Source: Candidatus Methanofastidiosum methylothiophilum (lineage in GTDB: Archaea; Methanobacteriota_B; Thermococci; Methanofastidiosales; Methanofastidiosaceae). From it: 41,893 nt of DNA. Under the pieces are notes generated by a model. The model saw only the letters and a program-made list of their open reading frames with translations. It ran no database searches and was not told the origin of the DNA. Below are positions 9,048 to 17,604 of the stretch, in pieces. The stretch covers positions 101,213 to 143,105 of the forward strand of contig LNJB01000001.1 of the NCBI GenBank assembly GCA_001587595.1, in the 5' to 3' direction. The position numbers and the translations under genes are program-made. Every line of letters begins with the position of its first letter. The first letter of the stretch is position 1.

Positions 9048-9389
9048 TTAAATATCGTCAGTAAATTCTATATCCATTTTGGACTTCCCAACGTCTATTA
9101 TCTTTTCAGATTTAAATCGGATTAAGAAAAAAGCTTCACATAAACCTATGTGATCATTGCCTATTGTTAAGGATAACTTGCCTTCAAATGGATTGTATCT
9201 TTTTACTATGAGGGGTACAAATAATTCAGAAAGTACTTGTACATGTAGCTCTCCTTCCTTAATCAAATTTCCCCCTTCATCTCTTAATTCTAATTCAAAA
9301 TTCGCATAGTTACCCAAAAATTTAGTTGAATAAATGTCTGAAAAAACATCAATCTTATTTGCTTTAAATTCAAAATGTTCAGGTTTCAT
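9048..9389 (-). CDS. Hypothetical protein, probably beta-rich
   Basis: I do not recognise this 113-residue protein. It has no signal peptide, membrane segment or cysteine cluster (one cysteine in all). Alternating hydrophobic residues (ANFELELRDEG, GELHVQVLSEL, FFLIRFKSEK) suggest a small beta-sandwich. The ATG at 9387-9389 has an upstream GAGGA Shine-Dalgarno site. The upstream gap of about 50 bp is very AT-rich, with TTTAAAT stretches that could be a promoter of its own, so it need not belong to the HdrD/GlcD transcript. No function is proposed. Confidence 0.6.
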   Translation of the reverse strand: MKPEHFEFKANKIDVFSDIYSTKFLGNYANFELELRDEGGNLIKEGELHVQVLSELFVPLIVKRYNPFEGKLSLTIGNDHIGLCEAFFLIRFKSEKIIDVGKSKMDIEFTDDI

Positions 9390-9439
9390 AAAAAAATCCT
9401 CTAATAAAAAATTTAAATAAAAAATAAAATATTATTAAT

Positions 9440-10717
9440 TTATTTCTTTAGAGCTTGGTCGACTAACTGAATAAGGTCAACTACTTCTACTTTAGAACCA
9501 AGTGCTTTTGTAGCATCACCAAGATTTGTAACGCAAAATGGACATGGTGTTACCATTTTCTGTACCCCATCAAGGCCTTCTGCTTCTTTAATCCTTGTTT
9601 TTGCAGTCTCAAGAGCTACATCGGGGTAAGAAGCTTTGATACCTCCACCAGCACCACAGCAGAATGAATTGTCTCTGTTTCTGTACATTTCCTTAAATTG
9701 TATGCCTGGTATAGCTTTAAGAACATTTCTTGGTGTTTCATAAAGACCTGGCTTATCAATTTGTATATATGAGCCCTTCCATTGCTTCTTTCCTTCCATG
9801 TCGACTTCGTAGTGATTCATGTGTCGTCCCATGTGACATGGATCGTGGTATGTAACTGTTGCAGGTACACTGCTTAGCTTTAGTTCACCTTTTTTCATTT
9901 TTTCTTCAAGGTATTGTGATGTGTGTAAGACTTTTGCTTTAAGCTTTAAGCCCCACCATTTTTCATACTCTTTTGCAAGAACTTTGTAACATCCTGCACA
10001 AGCGGTAACGATTGTCTTAAATCCATGGTCGTTGAGATAGTCAACATTGTGTTCAGCAAGCTTCTGTGGCTCTTCTCTTAGACCCGCTCTTAGAAGTGGT
10101 GAACCACAGCAGTATTCGTTCTCTCCCATTACTGCCCAGTCTTCACCAAGTTTTGTCAAAACGCTGGCTGTTGACTTGGCAATTTCAGTTCTTCTGTAAG
10201 ATGCTGTACATCCTGCGAAGTAAACTGTGTTACCGTCTGTCTTTAAGTTTCTTACGTCCTTTAACCAATTGAATCTTGAAGAGTGTGTTTCTCCATATGG
10301 ATTGTGATCCTTTATTACCTTTTCTTGGTATATTTTTTCTGCTTTTGTTGGCCCAATCCCTCTGTTAACTAAATTATGTCTCATTTCTTCAATGTAGTCA
10401 ATTATCCATGGTTTGTAGTCAAGCTGACATTGTGTCTGGCATCCACCACATACTGTACATGAGAAAACTGCCTTTTGCATATCTTCTTGTATAGCTGGAT
10501 CAGTTAAATCGACTCTGTTTTCTAAAATTGCTTGTCCAAGGAATGATTTTGCTCTTGATCCGTAGTAAGAGTCTAATTTAAAGTATTCTCCCTGAGGACA
10601 TATTGTAGCATTTGTTGGAGGTGGCCCGTAAGAATATGCTGACTTACATGTTCCACATTTAGAACATTTTCTAAAAAACTGAGAATACCACTTAAGGTCT
10701 TTAAAGTTATCTGCCAT
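9440..10717 (-). CDS. HdrD/GlpC-like iron-sulfur protein with two CCG domains
   Basis: The protein has about 425 residues. The N-terminus carries cysteines for two iron-sulfur clusters: C18, C21, C24 with C40, then C87, C90, C93 with C97. Two complete cysteine-rich CCG motifs follow. The first runs AGCTAS, EYCCGSP, ACAGC; the second runs DPCHMG, FCCGAGGG, TPCPFC. This is the layout of HdrD, the non-cubane-cluster subunit that reduces CoM-S-S-CoB, and of the related GlpC, LutA and GlcF electron-transfer subunits. The flavoprotein gene ends 5 bp upstream of it, so the two probably form a complex in which electrons pass from flavin to the iron-sulfur protein. Start: AAGGTGAT lies just before ATG 10715-10717. 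Whether it acts on heterodisulfide is not proven. Confidence 0.85.
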   Translation of the reverse strand: MADNFKDLKWYSQFFRKCSKCGTCKSAYSYGPPPTNATICPQGEYFKLDSYYGSRAKSFLGQAILENRVDLTDPAIQEDMQKAVFSCTVCGGCQTQCQLDYKPWIIDYIEEMRHNLVNRGIGPTKAEKIYQEKVIKDHNPYGETHSSRFNWLKDVRNLKTDGNTVYFAGCTASYRRTEIAKSTASVLTKLGEDWAVMGENEYCCGSPLLRAGLREEPQKLAEHNVDYLNDHGFKTIVTACAGCYKVLAKEYEKWWGLKLKAKVLHTSQYLEEKMKKGELKLSSVPATVTYHDPCHMGRHMNHYEVDMEGKKQWKGSYIQIDKPGLYETPRNVLKAIPGIQFKEMYRNRDNSFCCGAGGGIKASYPDVALETAKTRIKEAEGLDGVQKMVTPCPFCVTNLGDATKALGSKVEVVDLIQLVDQALKK

Positions 10718-10722
10718 TTGTA

Positions 10723-12162
10723 TCACCTTACGCCCCATTTACCTGGATTCATAATTCCGTTTGGATCAAGCATATCTTTAATATCACAGATAAGATCTAT
10801 CCATCCGGGATCTGCTCTCTTGTTAATTTCTCTTGCAAAGTCTGTTGGGGGCTTATATGGAATACCTCCAGCATCAATTAAAACTTTTGCAGCTTCTCTG
10901 ACACACCATGCAGCGTTTGCTTCTTCTTCAGGTCTGTCTCTTGGGAATGGAGTCATAATTCTTAACATACCATAGTGACATCCACGATACATTGTAACTC
11001 TTGTTGATGGTGACAATGGAATCTTAGCTTTCTTTGTGTAAATTTCTTTCCACAAATTATAAACAGCTACCCATCTGTTTGAAGGGGTAAATGTTCCGGG
11101 CCAAGCTATTCCTCCCCCACCCATCTTACAGTAGTTCTTTGTTGAGCCTACTATCTGAGAAGGCAATTGAGTTCTTCCTCTCTTTGATTCTTCAGGAACA
11201 TCTGTAGATTTAATAGTGTTGCCTTGTTTACCTAAATCTTTTATAACCTTGTTGAAAACATCTATCTTATTCTCTAATTCCTTCTCAGTAAATGCATATA
11301 GGACGGTATATCCAGTCCATTCTGGAGCACCTTTTGGTTTTTCAACGTAAGGATAGGGAATTGGTACTTGGCTTAGCCACCATGAGATTGCAGTAAGGTC
11401 ATCTGCATATTCATATTTACTGAATGTTCTCATGAATTTTTCCATGTCAGTTAAGTTTTCTGCAGCAAAAGTTCCTATATGTACATAGTCAGGCACTGGA
11501 GGGATAAAAACTCCAAGCTTTGTTACAACACCTGTTGTTCCAAGAGTACCTGTAAAAAGACCGTCAAATCTTGGAAGGGGCATACAGCTCTGCCATGAAT
11601 CTCTTCTAATTGCAGGAGATCCACACATTAATATTTCTCCAGTTGGCCTTACTACTTCCATACCGGTAATGTGGTTACTATTAAGCCCATATCTGCCACT
11701 CATTCCACCGATTCCGTGGTGTATTGCACATGCTAATACTGAAGCAGATGGTGGACCTACTGGCCATCCAAATCTGTATCCTCTCTTGAAAAGTTCTTGT
11801 GCAAACTGAGCCTGGCTCACACCTGGCTCTATAACAGCAAATCTTACTTCTTCATTAATTTCGAGAATTTCATCCATTCTCTTGAGATCCATCAAGATAC
11901 CGCCTTGTTCTGGAACACAAAGACCACCAATGTTTGTACCGGCTGTAAACGGTACTACTGGTATCTTTTCTGCATTCGCAAGTCTGAGAATTGACTGAAT
12001 TTCCTCAGGCGTTTTTGGGAGAACAACATAATTTGGCATCTGTGGTCTCTTGTATGTCATATCGTAGGAATAAGCCCAACAATCAACAGGACTGTTAGAA
12101 ACCCATTTTTCATCGCCTACGATTTGGCTTAATGTCTTATATATTCTTTCTTTTTTGTCCAA
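10723..12162 (-). CDS. FAD-binding oxidoreductase, GlcD / vanillyl-alcohol-oxidase (PCMH) family
   Basis: This is a flavoprotein of about 479 residues. An FAD_binding_4-type PCMH domain includes VPFTAGTNIGGLCVPEQGG and GPPSASVLACAIHHGIGGMSGRYG, followed by a DGLFTGTLGTTGVVTKLGVF segment and a C-terminal cap domain ending with DPNGIMNPGKWG. Relatives oxidise 2-hydroxy acids (GlcD, D-lactate dehydrogenase) or phenols. The electron donor here is unknown. Its partner is almost certainly the HdrD-like protein 5 bp downstream. The frame extends to an ATG at 12237, but I favour TTG 12160-12162. GGAGGA sits 5 nt before it, homologues begin about here, and the ATG abuts an AAAAATATATAA stretch that is more likely the promoter's TATA box. 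Confidence 0.85.
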   Translation of the reverse strand: MDKKERIYKTLSQIVGDEKWVSNSPVDCWAYSYDMTYKRPQMPNYVVLPKTPEEIQSILRLANAEKIPVVPFTAGTNIGGLCVPEQGGILMDLKRMDEILEINEEVRFAVIEPGVSQAQFAQELFKRGYRFGWPVGPPSASVLACAIHHGIGGMSGRYGLNSNHITGMEVVRPTGEILMCGSPAIRRDSWQSCMPLPRFDGLFTGTLGTTGVVTKLGVFIPPVPDYVHIGTFAAENLTDMEKFMRTFSKYEYADDLTAISWWLSQVPIPYPYVEKPKGAPEWTGYTVLYAFTEKELENKIDVFNKVIKDLGKQGNTIKSTDVPEESKRGRTQLPSQIVGSTKNYCKMGGGGIAWPGTFTPSNRWVAVYNLWKEIYTKKAKIPLSPSTRVTMYRGCHYGMLRIMTPFPRDRPEEEANAAWCVREAAKVLIDAGGIPYKPPTDFAREINKRADPGWIDLICDIKDMLDPNGIMNPGKWGVR

Positions 12163-12488
12163 AAAGATTCCTCCTGGATTAATTAGATAAGGTTTAAAAT
12201 TAGATTGCCTTATCCGATTGTCATCAGATAAGACCATTTATATATTTTTCGGTATTAAATGTTTGACGATATAATAATTTATTAGTAATAAATTTAAACG
12301 ATGAATATATATTTAATCTAAAGGAAATATATACATATCATTTTTTGAAAATTGTTTTTTTCTATTAATAGATTATTATAAACAAAGACATATTTTAAAA
12401 TTAGTTTTCTAATATGACATATTCCGAAAGATTAAAAAAGGGATATCCTACTCATAAGATTTGAATTATTATTATTTGGGCGAATAAT
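12163..12488. promoter_or_regulatory. AT-rich divergent intergenic region (GlcD-like / RamA-like)
   Basis: This 326-bp region separates two divergent units. For the minus strand, AAAAATATATAA at about 12238-12249 is the best TATA candidate. It would give a leader of roughly 50-60 nt ending in GGAGGA before the TTG start. For the plus strand no clear Shine-Dalgarno site precedes ATG 12489, so a short or leaderless transcript is possible. The octamer GACATATT occurs twice, 29 bp apart (12387-12394 and 12416-12423). I saw no gene or RNA in this gap. Confidence 0.4.
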
Positions 12489-14117
12489 ATGTCAATGGGC
12501 ATTGCATTTGATATAGGCACAAGTGGATTTAGAGTCCAGCTTGTTGATTTAGAAACTAAAAAAGTATTGAGAACTGCAATTACATTAAGACACCCATTGC
12601 CTGGTGCTAATGTAATGGATCACCTTAACTTTGCTATTAGAGTTGGTGAAGACATAGCGCATAAATTAATGATTGATGCATTTGAAAGAATTTTAAGTCA
12701 AATGAGAATAGACCGTGAAACTATTGAAAGAATTGCCATTTGTGGTAATCCAATTCAGCTCTCTTTATTTGAGGGTATAAGTATCAAGGATTTGGCTTAT
12801 GCAGACCCCAAATACCTTGAGGCTGAAAAAATAAAGATTCAATCAAGAAATGCTAAGGTGATTTCTTCAAAAGATTTAGGTATCAGAGGAATTAACGCCG
12901 ATATTTTAATTCCGCCTGCAATAAAGCATGAAATTGGTGCAGATGCCCTTGCAATGATGTTGAAAAGTAATTTTTTAGATAATAAGGAAATTTCCTTAGT
13001 CACAGATTATGGAACAAATGCAGAAATGGCATTGAAAGTAGGGGATAAGATATTTACTGGCTCGGCAGCATCAGGCCCTGCACTTGAAGGCCAAGAAGTA
13101 TCTTGTGGAATGCTTGCTTCTCCAGGGGCAATTTCTGATATTGTCCTTGAGTTTGGATGGCATACATTGGTACTTGATGAGAATATGCTACCCCAAAGCG
13201 TTAGAGTTTTAGACCTATGGAAGGAAGAGTTTAGGGGAAAGAAATTATCTAATGTTGAAGTGAGAGGCATAACAGGTACTGGCGTAGTATCTGTAATTTA
13301 TGCAGGCCTTGAAACTGGAGTAATTGAACTTCCTTACATCTATACAAAAACTAAGAGATTGAGACTTGATGAGAATATTTATTTCACTGAAGAAGATCTC
13401 AAAGAAGCTGGAAAGGCAATTGGTGCTATCAGAGCTGGTCACCTTACTCTAGCCCAAGAGGCAGAGATACAACTTGAAGATGTTAAGACTATGTACATGT
13501 GTGGGGCATCAGGCACTTATGTCGATGCTACAAAATCAAGAAAAATAGGGCTTATTCCGCCCACAATACAAAAAGTATACCAAGTTGGGAATACTTCATT
13601 ACTCTTAGCTTTTGATGTTTTAGTTAAAAACTATACCTTAGAAGAATTGCAGAAACTTGCAGATAAAATTAGAAGTAAACATATTATGTTTGCAACTTCA
13701 AAAATATTCACTGATGTATATGTCCAAGAGCTTGCATATTGGGAGCAAGGAATGTCTTTTGAAAAATATAATGAAATGCTTGTCTTAAAAAATATTCAGA
13801 CTTTACCTCCTGTAAAGGGCGACTTAGAAGTCAATAAGATAGTTAAGAGAGATATCCCTGATATAGGTCAAGAATTAAAGGTAATTGATCATATTGGCGT
13901 TGAATTAGTTGCGGAATTTGAAAATTGTCAGGGTTGTGGAAAATGTGAAAGGGTATGCCCCGAAAGAGCTTTAAAGGTAGAAGCATTAAAAGGAGGGAAT
14001 TTCAAAATAAGAATATTATCTGAAAGATGTAATGGCGAAGCGTGTTTAAGGTGCCAATCTTCGTGCCCATATAAAGTATTTAAGTTTGAAAAGCTTACAG
14101 AATCAATTGATAGGTGA
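12489..14117 (+). CDS. RamA-like ASKHA ATPase, corrinoid-protein reductive activase
   Basis: This 542-residue protein has an N-terminal ASKHA (actin-like) ATPase fold: phosphate-1 motif IAFDIGTSGFRV at residues 5-16, VTDYGTNAEMAL near 171-182, and YMCGASGTYVDA near 336-347. The C-terminus carries two ferredoxin-type [4Fe-4S] motifs, C480, C483, C486, C490 and C514, C519, C522, C526. The length and the C-terminal cluster position match RamA of Methanosarcina. RamA uses ATP to reduce inactive Co(II) corrinoid proteins to Co(I) for methyltransferase reactions; bacterial RACo proteins carry their cluster at the other end. No corrinoid methyltransferase is in the window, so its client protein is unknown. 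The stop TGA overlaps the ribosome-binding site of the next gene. Confidence 0.85.
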   Translation: MSMGIAFDIGTSGFRVQLVDLETKKVLRTAITLRHPLPGANVMDHLNFAIRVGEDIAHKLMIDAFERILSQMRIDRETIERIAICGNPIQLSLFEGISIKDLAYADPKYLEAEKIKIQSRNAKVISSKDLGIRGINADILIPPAIKHEIGADALAMMLKSNFLDNKEISLVTDYGTNAEMALKVGDKIFTGSAASGPALEGQEVSCGMLASPGAISDIVLEFGWHTLVLDENMLPQSVRVLDLWKEEFRGKKLSNVEVRGITGTGVVSVIYAGLETGVIELPYIYTKTKRLRLDENIYFTEEDLKEAGKAIGAIRAGHLTLAQEAEIQLEDVKTMYMCGASGTYVDATKSRKIGLIPPTIQKVYQVGNTSLLLAFDVLVKNYTLEELQKLADKIRSKHIMFATSKIFTDVYVQELAYWEQGMSFEKYNEMLVLKNIQTLPPVKGDLEVNKIVKRDIPDIGQELKVIDHIGVELVAEFENCQGCGKCERVCPERALKVEALKGGNFKIRILSERCNGEACLRCQSSCPYKVFKFEKLTESIDR

Positions 14118-14121
14118 GTTG

Positions 14122-16170
14122 TTGGACACTTGGGAAAAAGTAAAAGATTTATCTAGTAAACAGGTAGAAAACGCTCTTAGAGTGTGGGGAATTGATATTA
14201 CGACGCCTAAGGAGCAATCCATTGACTTTCTAAAAGTAGCCATGGAAAATGAAAATATTATTGAATCTGTTTTTAATTCGTTATCGCTCAAAGAAAAAGA
14301 ATTTTTAGGCATCTTGCTTATGGCCGGAGGAGTTAAAAAACAACAAGATGCTCAAAATATTTTTATAGAAAAATACAGCTTCTGGACATTTGAAGAGGTT
14401 ATTAAAACTCTTGAAACTGATCTGTTAGTTTTAGAAGGGGTGGATGGATTAATTAAGACATATGCTGTCAATCCTAATTTAAGGGAAAAATTGATCAATA
14501 TTTTTAAGAAGGTACCAGAAGAGATCTCTTTTGATAATTTACAGATTAGAAAAGACAAAAATTTACTTATATCCGACTTAATTATTTTTTTATCGTTTAT
14601 TGCAAAGGAAGAATTGAAACTTACTGCAAAAAAAGAGATATCTAAAAAAGATCAAGAACGATTCATAGAAAAACTTCATATTAAAAATGAATCTAGATCT
14701 CAATTCATCGAAAGCCTTGCTCTTGATTTTGGATTAATTAAGATATCGGGTGATCAGTACATTCTTACGGATAAAATTAATGAAATTTTGCCAATTACTG
14801 ATGAAGATCTGATTCGACTGTTCTTTAAGTACATATTTTTTGGTTTAGAAAGTATTGAGGGATTTAAGAGAAAAGAGATTTTCATAAGTAGAGTAAATGA
14901 ACTTAATATTAGGATTATTCTTGATGCCATAAAAAAAGTCGAAGTTGGAAAGAATATCTACATTAAATCCTTTATTAAAAGATTACAAAATATGTTGTTT
15001 GATGAAAAAGATGAAAATCGTTGGATATATTTTGATGATAAATTCTTTGAAAAAGTTATTTCTGACTATCTATTATGGCTTGGCATTGTAGATGGGGGAT
15101 TTATTGAGGGGAAGATGACTTCTTTTTCGCTTACTGAATTCGGTAGGGAACTTTTAACATCGGAAAGAAAAGCATCTAAAGAACCCACAATATATTTTGA
15201 TAAGAGCAGTAAAGTAAAACAGAAAAAAATTCTCTTCATGACGCCAAACTTTGAGATATCCGTCCTGTCAGAAGAAATTGATAAAATTGCACTTTTTGAT
15301 TTAAACAGATTTGCGGATATCCAGAAAGCAGATATGGTGAGTTTGTATCAAATAACGTCAGAAACTATTATGAAGGGTATTGAATCTGGATTTTCTCTTG
15401 ATAAAATAATTAACTTCTTAAAAAAATATTCTTCTAATGATATACCCCAAAATGTTATATATCAATTGAGGGATTGGGCTTCTAAATATGGTAAAGTCAG
15501 GGCTTTCAAAGGAACGTTTATTGTAGTAAATGACATCCCCTTGTTTTTAGAAATAAACAAGAGAATAAGTAGTTATATCGAACAACCAATTGAACCAAAT
15601 ATTATTTTAATTAAAGAAGAGAATATACCCAAAATAAGGGAAATCTTAGAAAAGAATGGAATATTCATCCAAATACATATCGAAGGCTATGATGAAAAGA
15701 AAGAATCTTTTCTAGAGAAATCTTCTGAGAATATTGATTTAAAATCCGAAATTAAGTCAATTAAAGAAGGATACTTAACAGGCTTAAAGAAAGAAGACAC
15801 GGAATACTTCTTCAGAGAAGAAGGATTTGAAAGAAGTATGGATATTCGGCCAAACATAACTAGAGACCTACTCGAGGCGTCAAAGAAAAGAAAATCTGTT
15901 TTGTTATCTTACTTTGATCTTGATGACAAAGTATCTAGAACTTCAAGAATTAATCCATTGGGGGTTGTTGTTGCTGAAAAAAGATACCTAGTGGGATACG
16001 ATACTGCAGAGAAATGTATCAAAGCGTTAAGAATCGACGTCATCTCTGATATTTCGATAGAAAACAACGAATTTTTAAGACCTGACAATTTTACTGTTAA
16101 AAATTGGTGGAAAAAATATGGAAGAGATTATTCCGACTCTAAGAAAAAATATATCTCAATTCCTCAATAG
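14122..16170 (+). CDS. Helicase_C_3-like (XPB/Ssl2-type) protein with C-terminal WYL-like domain
   Basis: The protein has about 682 residues. The N-terminal half is helical and unassigned. Around residues 370-500 it resembles Helicase_C_3 (PF13625), a domain found with XPB-like proteins: ILFMTPNFEISVL, LNRFADIQKADMVSLYQIT and then IPQNVIYQLRDWASKYGKVR. Residues about 585-660 look like a WYL domain (INPLGVVVAEKRYLVGYD, then KALRIDVISDI), a ligand-sensing module common in regulators. No helicase Walker motifs are present, so it is probably not an active helicase but a DNA-binding or regulatory protein. Start: the previous gene's TGA lies within a GGTGA Shine-Dalgarno site, followed by two TTG codons; the second (14122) has the better spacing. 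No upstream ATG is available, which suggests translational coupling to the RamA-like gene. Confidence 0.65.
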   Translation: MDTWEKVKDLSSKQVENALRVWGIDITTPKEQSIDFLKVAMENENIIESVFNSLSLKEKEFLGILLMAGGVKKQQDAQNIFIEKYSFWTFEEVIKTLETDLLVLEGVDGLIKTYAVNPNLREKLINIFKKVPEEISFDNLQIRKDKNLLISDLIIFLSFIAKEELKLTAKKEISKKDQERFIEKLHIKNESRSQFIESLALDFGLIKISGDQYILTDKINEILPITDEDLIRLFFKYIFFGLESIEGFKRKEIFISRVNELNIRIILDAIKKVEVGKNIYIKSFIKRLQNMLFDEKDENRWIYFDDKFFEKVISDYLLWLGIVDGGFIEGKMTSFSLTEFGRELLTSERKASKEPTIYFDKSSKVKQKKILFMTPNFEISVLSEEIDKIALFDLNRFADIQKADMVSLYQITSETIMKGIESGFSLDKIINFLKKYSSNDIPQNVIYQLRDWASKYGKVRAFKGTFIVVNDIPLFLEINKRISSYIEQPIEPNIILIKEENIPKIREILEKNGIFIQIHIEGYDEKKESFLEKSSENIDLKSEIKSIKEGYLTGLKKEDTEYFFREEGFERSMDIRPNITRDLLEASKKRKSVLLSYFDLDDKVSRTSRINPLGVVVAEKRYLVGYDTAEKCIKALRIDVISDISIENNEFLRPDNFTVKNWWKKYGRDYSDSKKKYISIPQ

Positions 16171-16975
16171 AGACTACAAGTTATTTTTTGTCAACTCCGC
16201 TACTTTTGGACTATTTTCTATCTTATTTGATTCCAGCATCAATAAGATTGGAATACCTGATCAAGGTGGTTTCAAAGGATTTATTGAAATGCCAAATCTT
16301 CTAAAAAAGGAGTATATTGAAATCCCTACTGATAAAGGGATTATAGTTCCTAAGTTCAAGAAAGATTTCGATGTTTTTTTATTTACTTCCCTTTCAGGAT
16401 ACATCAGTTCAAATCCTTCCAAACTAATATGTCAAGAAACAAAGAAAATAGGAATTGTATCGATTGAAGACATATCTGGAACATTTCCTGATAAAGATTT
16501 TGGGTGGGCGGATATAATATACTGCTCAACGGGAAGTCCAAAAATTCTAGAGTGTGGATATGGTGGATTTGTTGGAATTTCTACAGAAATAAATCTTAAA
16601 GAATCTGAAAAAGTACTATCATTTTCTCATCTACCTAAAAGCTATTATGAAAAGCTTTACACTGAACTTGAAAATTCAAATAAAAAATTAAATAAACTAA
16701 GAGACATAGCTCAAATATTCTACAAATCTTCACTTGACATACCCTATAAAGATCCCAAATCATTATCTATCTTTGTAAAACACGTGGCCCCAAATAAATC
16801 ACTTGAACGTTTAAACAGAGAAATACGGCCTAAAATGGGAAAATCATTATTTACTAAATGTCCTAGATACGATAGAATAAAAGAAAGTGGTTTTGTGATT
16901 GAATCAATCAAACTTTATGGAATGGGGACTGAAGAGATCAAAGAGATTTCAGAAAAAATAGAAGAGCTTATTTAA
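16118..16975 (+). CDS. Small DegT/aspartate-aminotransferase-fold PLP-binding protein
   Basis: The 285-residue protein resembles the large domain of DegT/DnrJ-type PLP enzymes. It has an IGIPDQGGFKGF segment, a TSLSGYI strand, the VSIEDISGTF segment with the aspartate that pairs with the PLP ring, and an STGSPKILECGYGGFVG segment whose lysine sits where the PLP Schiff-base lysine is expected. The family is usually 350-400 residues, so the C-terminal domain is short. The substrate is unknown. The start ATG lies 53 bp inside the preceding gene, with GGTGG about 8 nt upstream. The three plus-strand genes overlap or are coupled in series. The 3' end overlaps the convergent small membrane protein gene by 8 bp. 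Confidence 0.6.
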   Translation: MEEIIPTLRKNISQFLNRDYKLFFVNSATFGLFSILFDSSINKIGIPDQGGFKGFIEMPNLLKKEYIEIPTDKGIIVPKFKKDFDVFLFTSLSGYISSNPSKLICQETKKIGIVSIEDISGTFPDKDFGWADIIYCSTGSPKILECGYGGFVGISTEINLKESEKVLSFSHLPKSYYEKLYTELENSNKKLNKLRDIAQIFYKSSLDIPYKDPKSLSIFVKHVAPNKSLERLNREIRPKMGKSLFTKCPRYDRIKESGFVIESIKLYGMGTEEIKEISEKIEELI

Positions 16976-17453
16976 AGAGTTTATATAAAACTACCCCTAT
17001 TGGTACCAATAATAAAATTAAAAAGTGATATGGGTATTCCTTCCCAAACTTATTTTCTATTAGAATATTAAGATTTTTAATATTGTTTGAGGGAGAATTA
17101 AAAACATATATTTTGTTATTGTCTTTTAGGACATATCCTGCACCCCATGTAGTTGTAAAATAGTAACCATCAATATTTCTATAAGAATAAGGGCTATACT
17201 CTTGAAGTTTGTATCCTCCCCTTGAGTTTATGAATTCACCCAAAAGAAGGGAAGCTGAATTTTCATCATAACATATGAATTCAATTAAGTTTTCTTCAAA
17301 ATCTTGAAAATATATTCTGTAACCTTCTTTTAGTAAAGGCTTAATCTCTTTAGGAATATCGCTATCATTTAACGGAACAATAAGAGTGCTAAATTCACAA
17401 GAAATTGGAAAAATCACAATTAAAAAAAGTATAAAAGCAGTTAGTGTTTTCAT
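16968..17453 (-). CDS. Small exported or membrane-anchored hypothetical protein
   Basis: The product has 161 residues with an N-terminal hydrophobic signal (LTAFILFLIVIFPISCEF). A cysteine follows PIS, so a lipoprotein-like cleavage site is possible. A second hydrophobic segment lies at the C-terminus (YHFLILLLVPIGVVLYKLF). The middle is hydrophilic and predicted to be outside the cell. No family is recognised. The same frame continues upstream to 17792, but that part is antisense to the Lrp-like gene and is not credible; ATG 17451-17453 directly precedes the signal peptide. It is convergent with the PLP gene and divergent from the Lrp-like gene. Confidence 0.6.
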   Translation of the reverse strand: MKTLTAFILFLIVIFPISCEFSTLIVPLNDSDIPKEIKPLLKEGYRIYFQDFEENLIEFICYDENSASLLLGEFINSRGGYKLQEYSPYSYRNIDGYYFTTTWGAGYVLKDNNKIYVFNSPSNNIKNLNILIENKFGKEYPYHFLILLLVPIGVVLYKLFK

Positions 17454-17560
17454 AAATAAAATTAAAATTTTTAGTTTAAAAATTATTTGGCTAGTATTCG
17501 CATAATATTTAATGTTTAAAAATAAATTGGTAATATAAGAATTATGGATCTTTAAAATAC

Positions 17561-17604
17561 GAAGTTTTAAATATATAAAATCCATAATTGGTATGGGTGA
17601 TATA
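17561..17604 (+). promoter_or_regulatory. Promoter and ribosome-binding site of the Lrp/AsnC-like gene
   Basis: A TTTTAAATATATAAAA stretch at 17565-17580 is a strong archaeal TATA-box candidate. It is followed by GGTGAT at 17596-17601, a few bases before ATG 17605. The transcript leader must be very short. The rest of the divergent gap back to 17454 is AT-rich with no other recognisable signal. Confidence 0.55.

Noticed and set aside
10229-10235. GTGTTAC inside the HdrD-like gene, and GTAACAC near 32710, as further operators
   Set aside because: Both are single copies within coding sequence with no TATA box nearby, so they are treated as chance matches.
12163-12488. Possible small RNA or gene in the divergent gap
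   Set aside because: No open frame with a ribosome-binding site and no GC-rich stem was seen; only weak short repeats.
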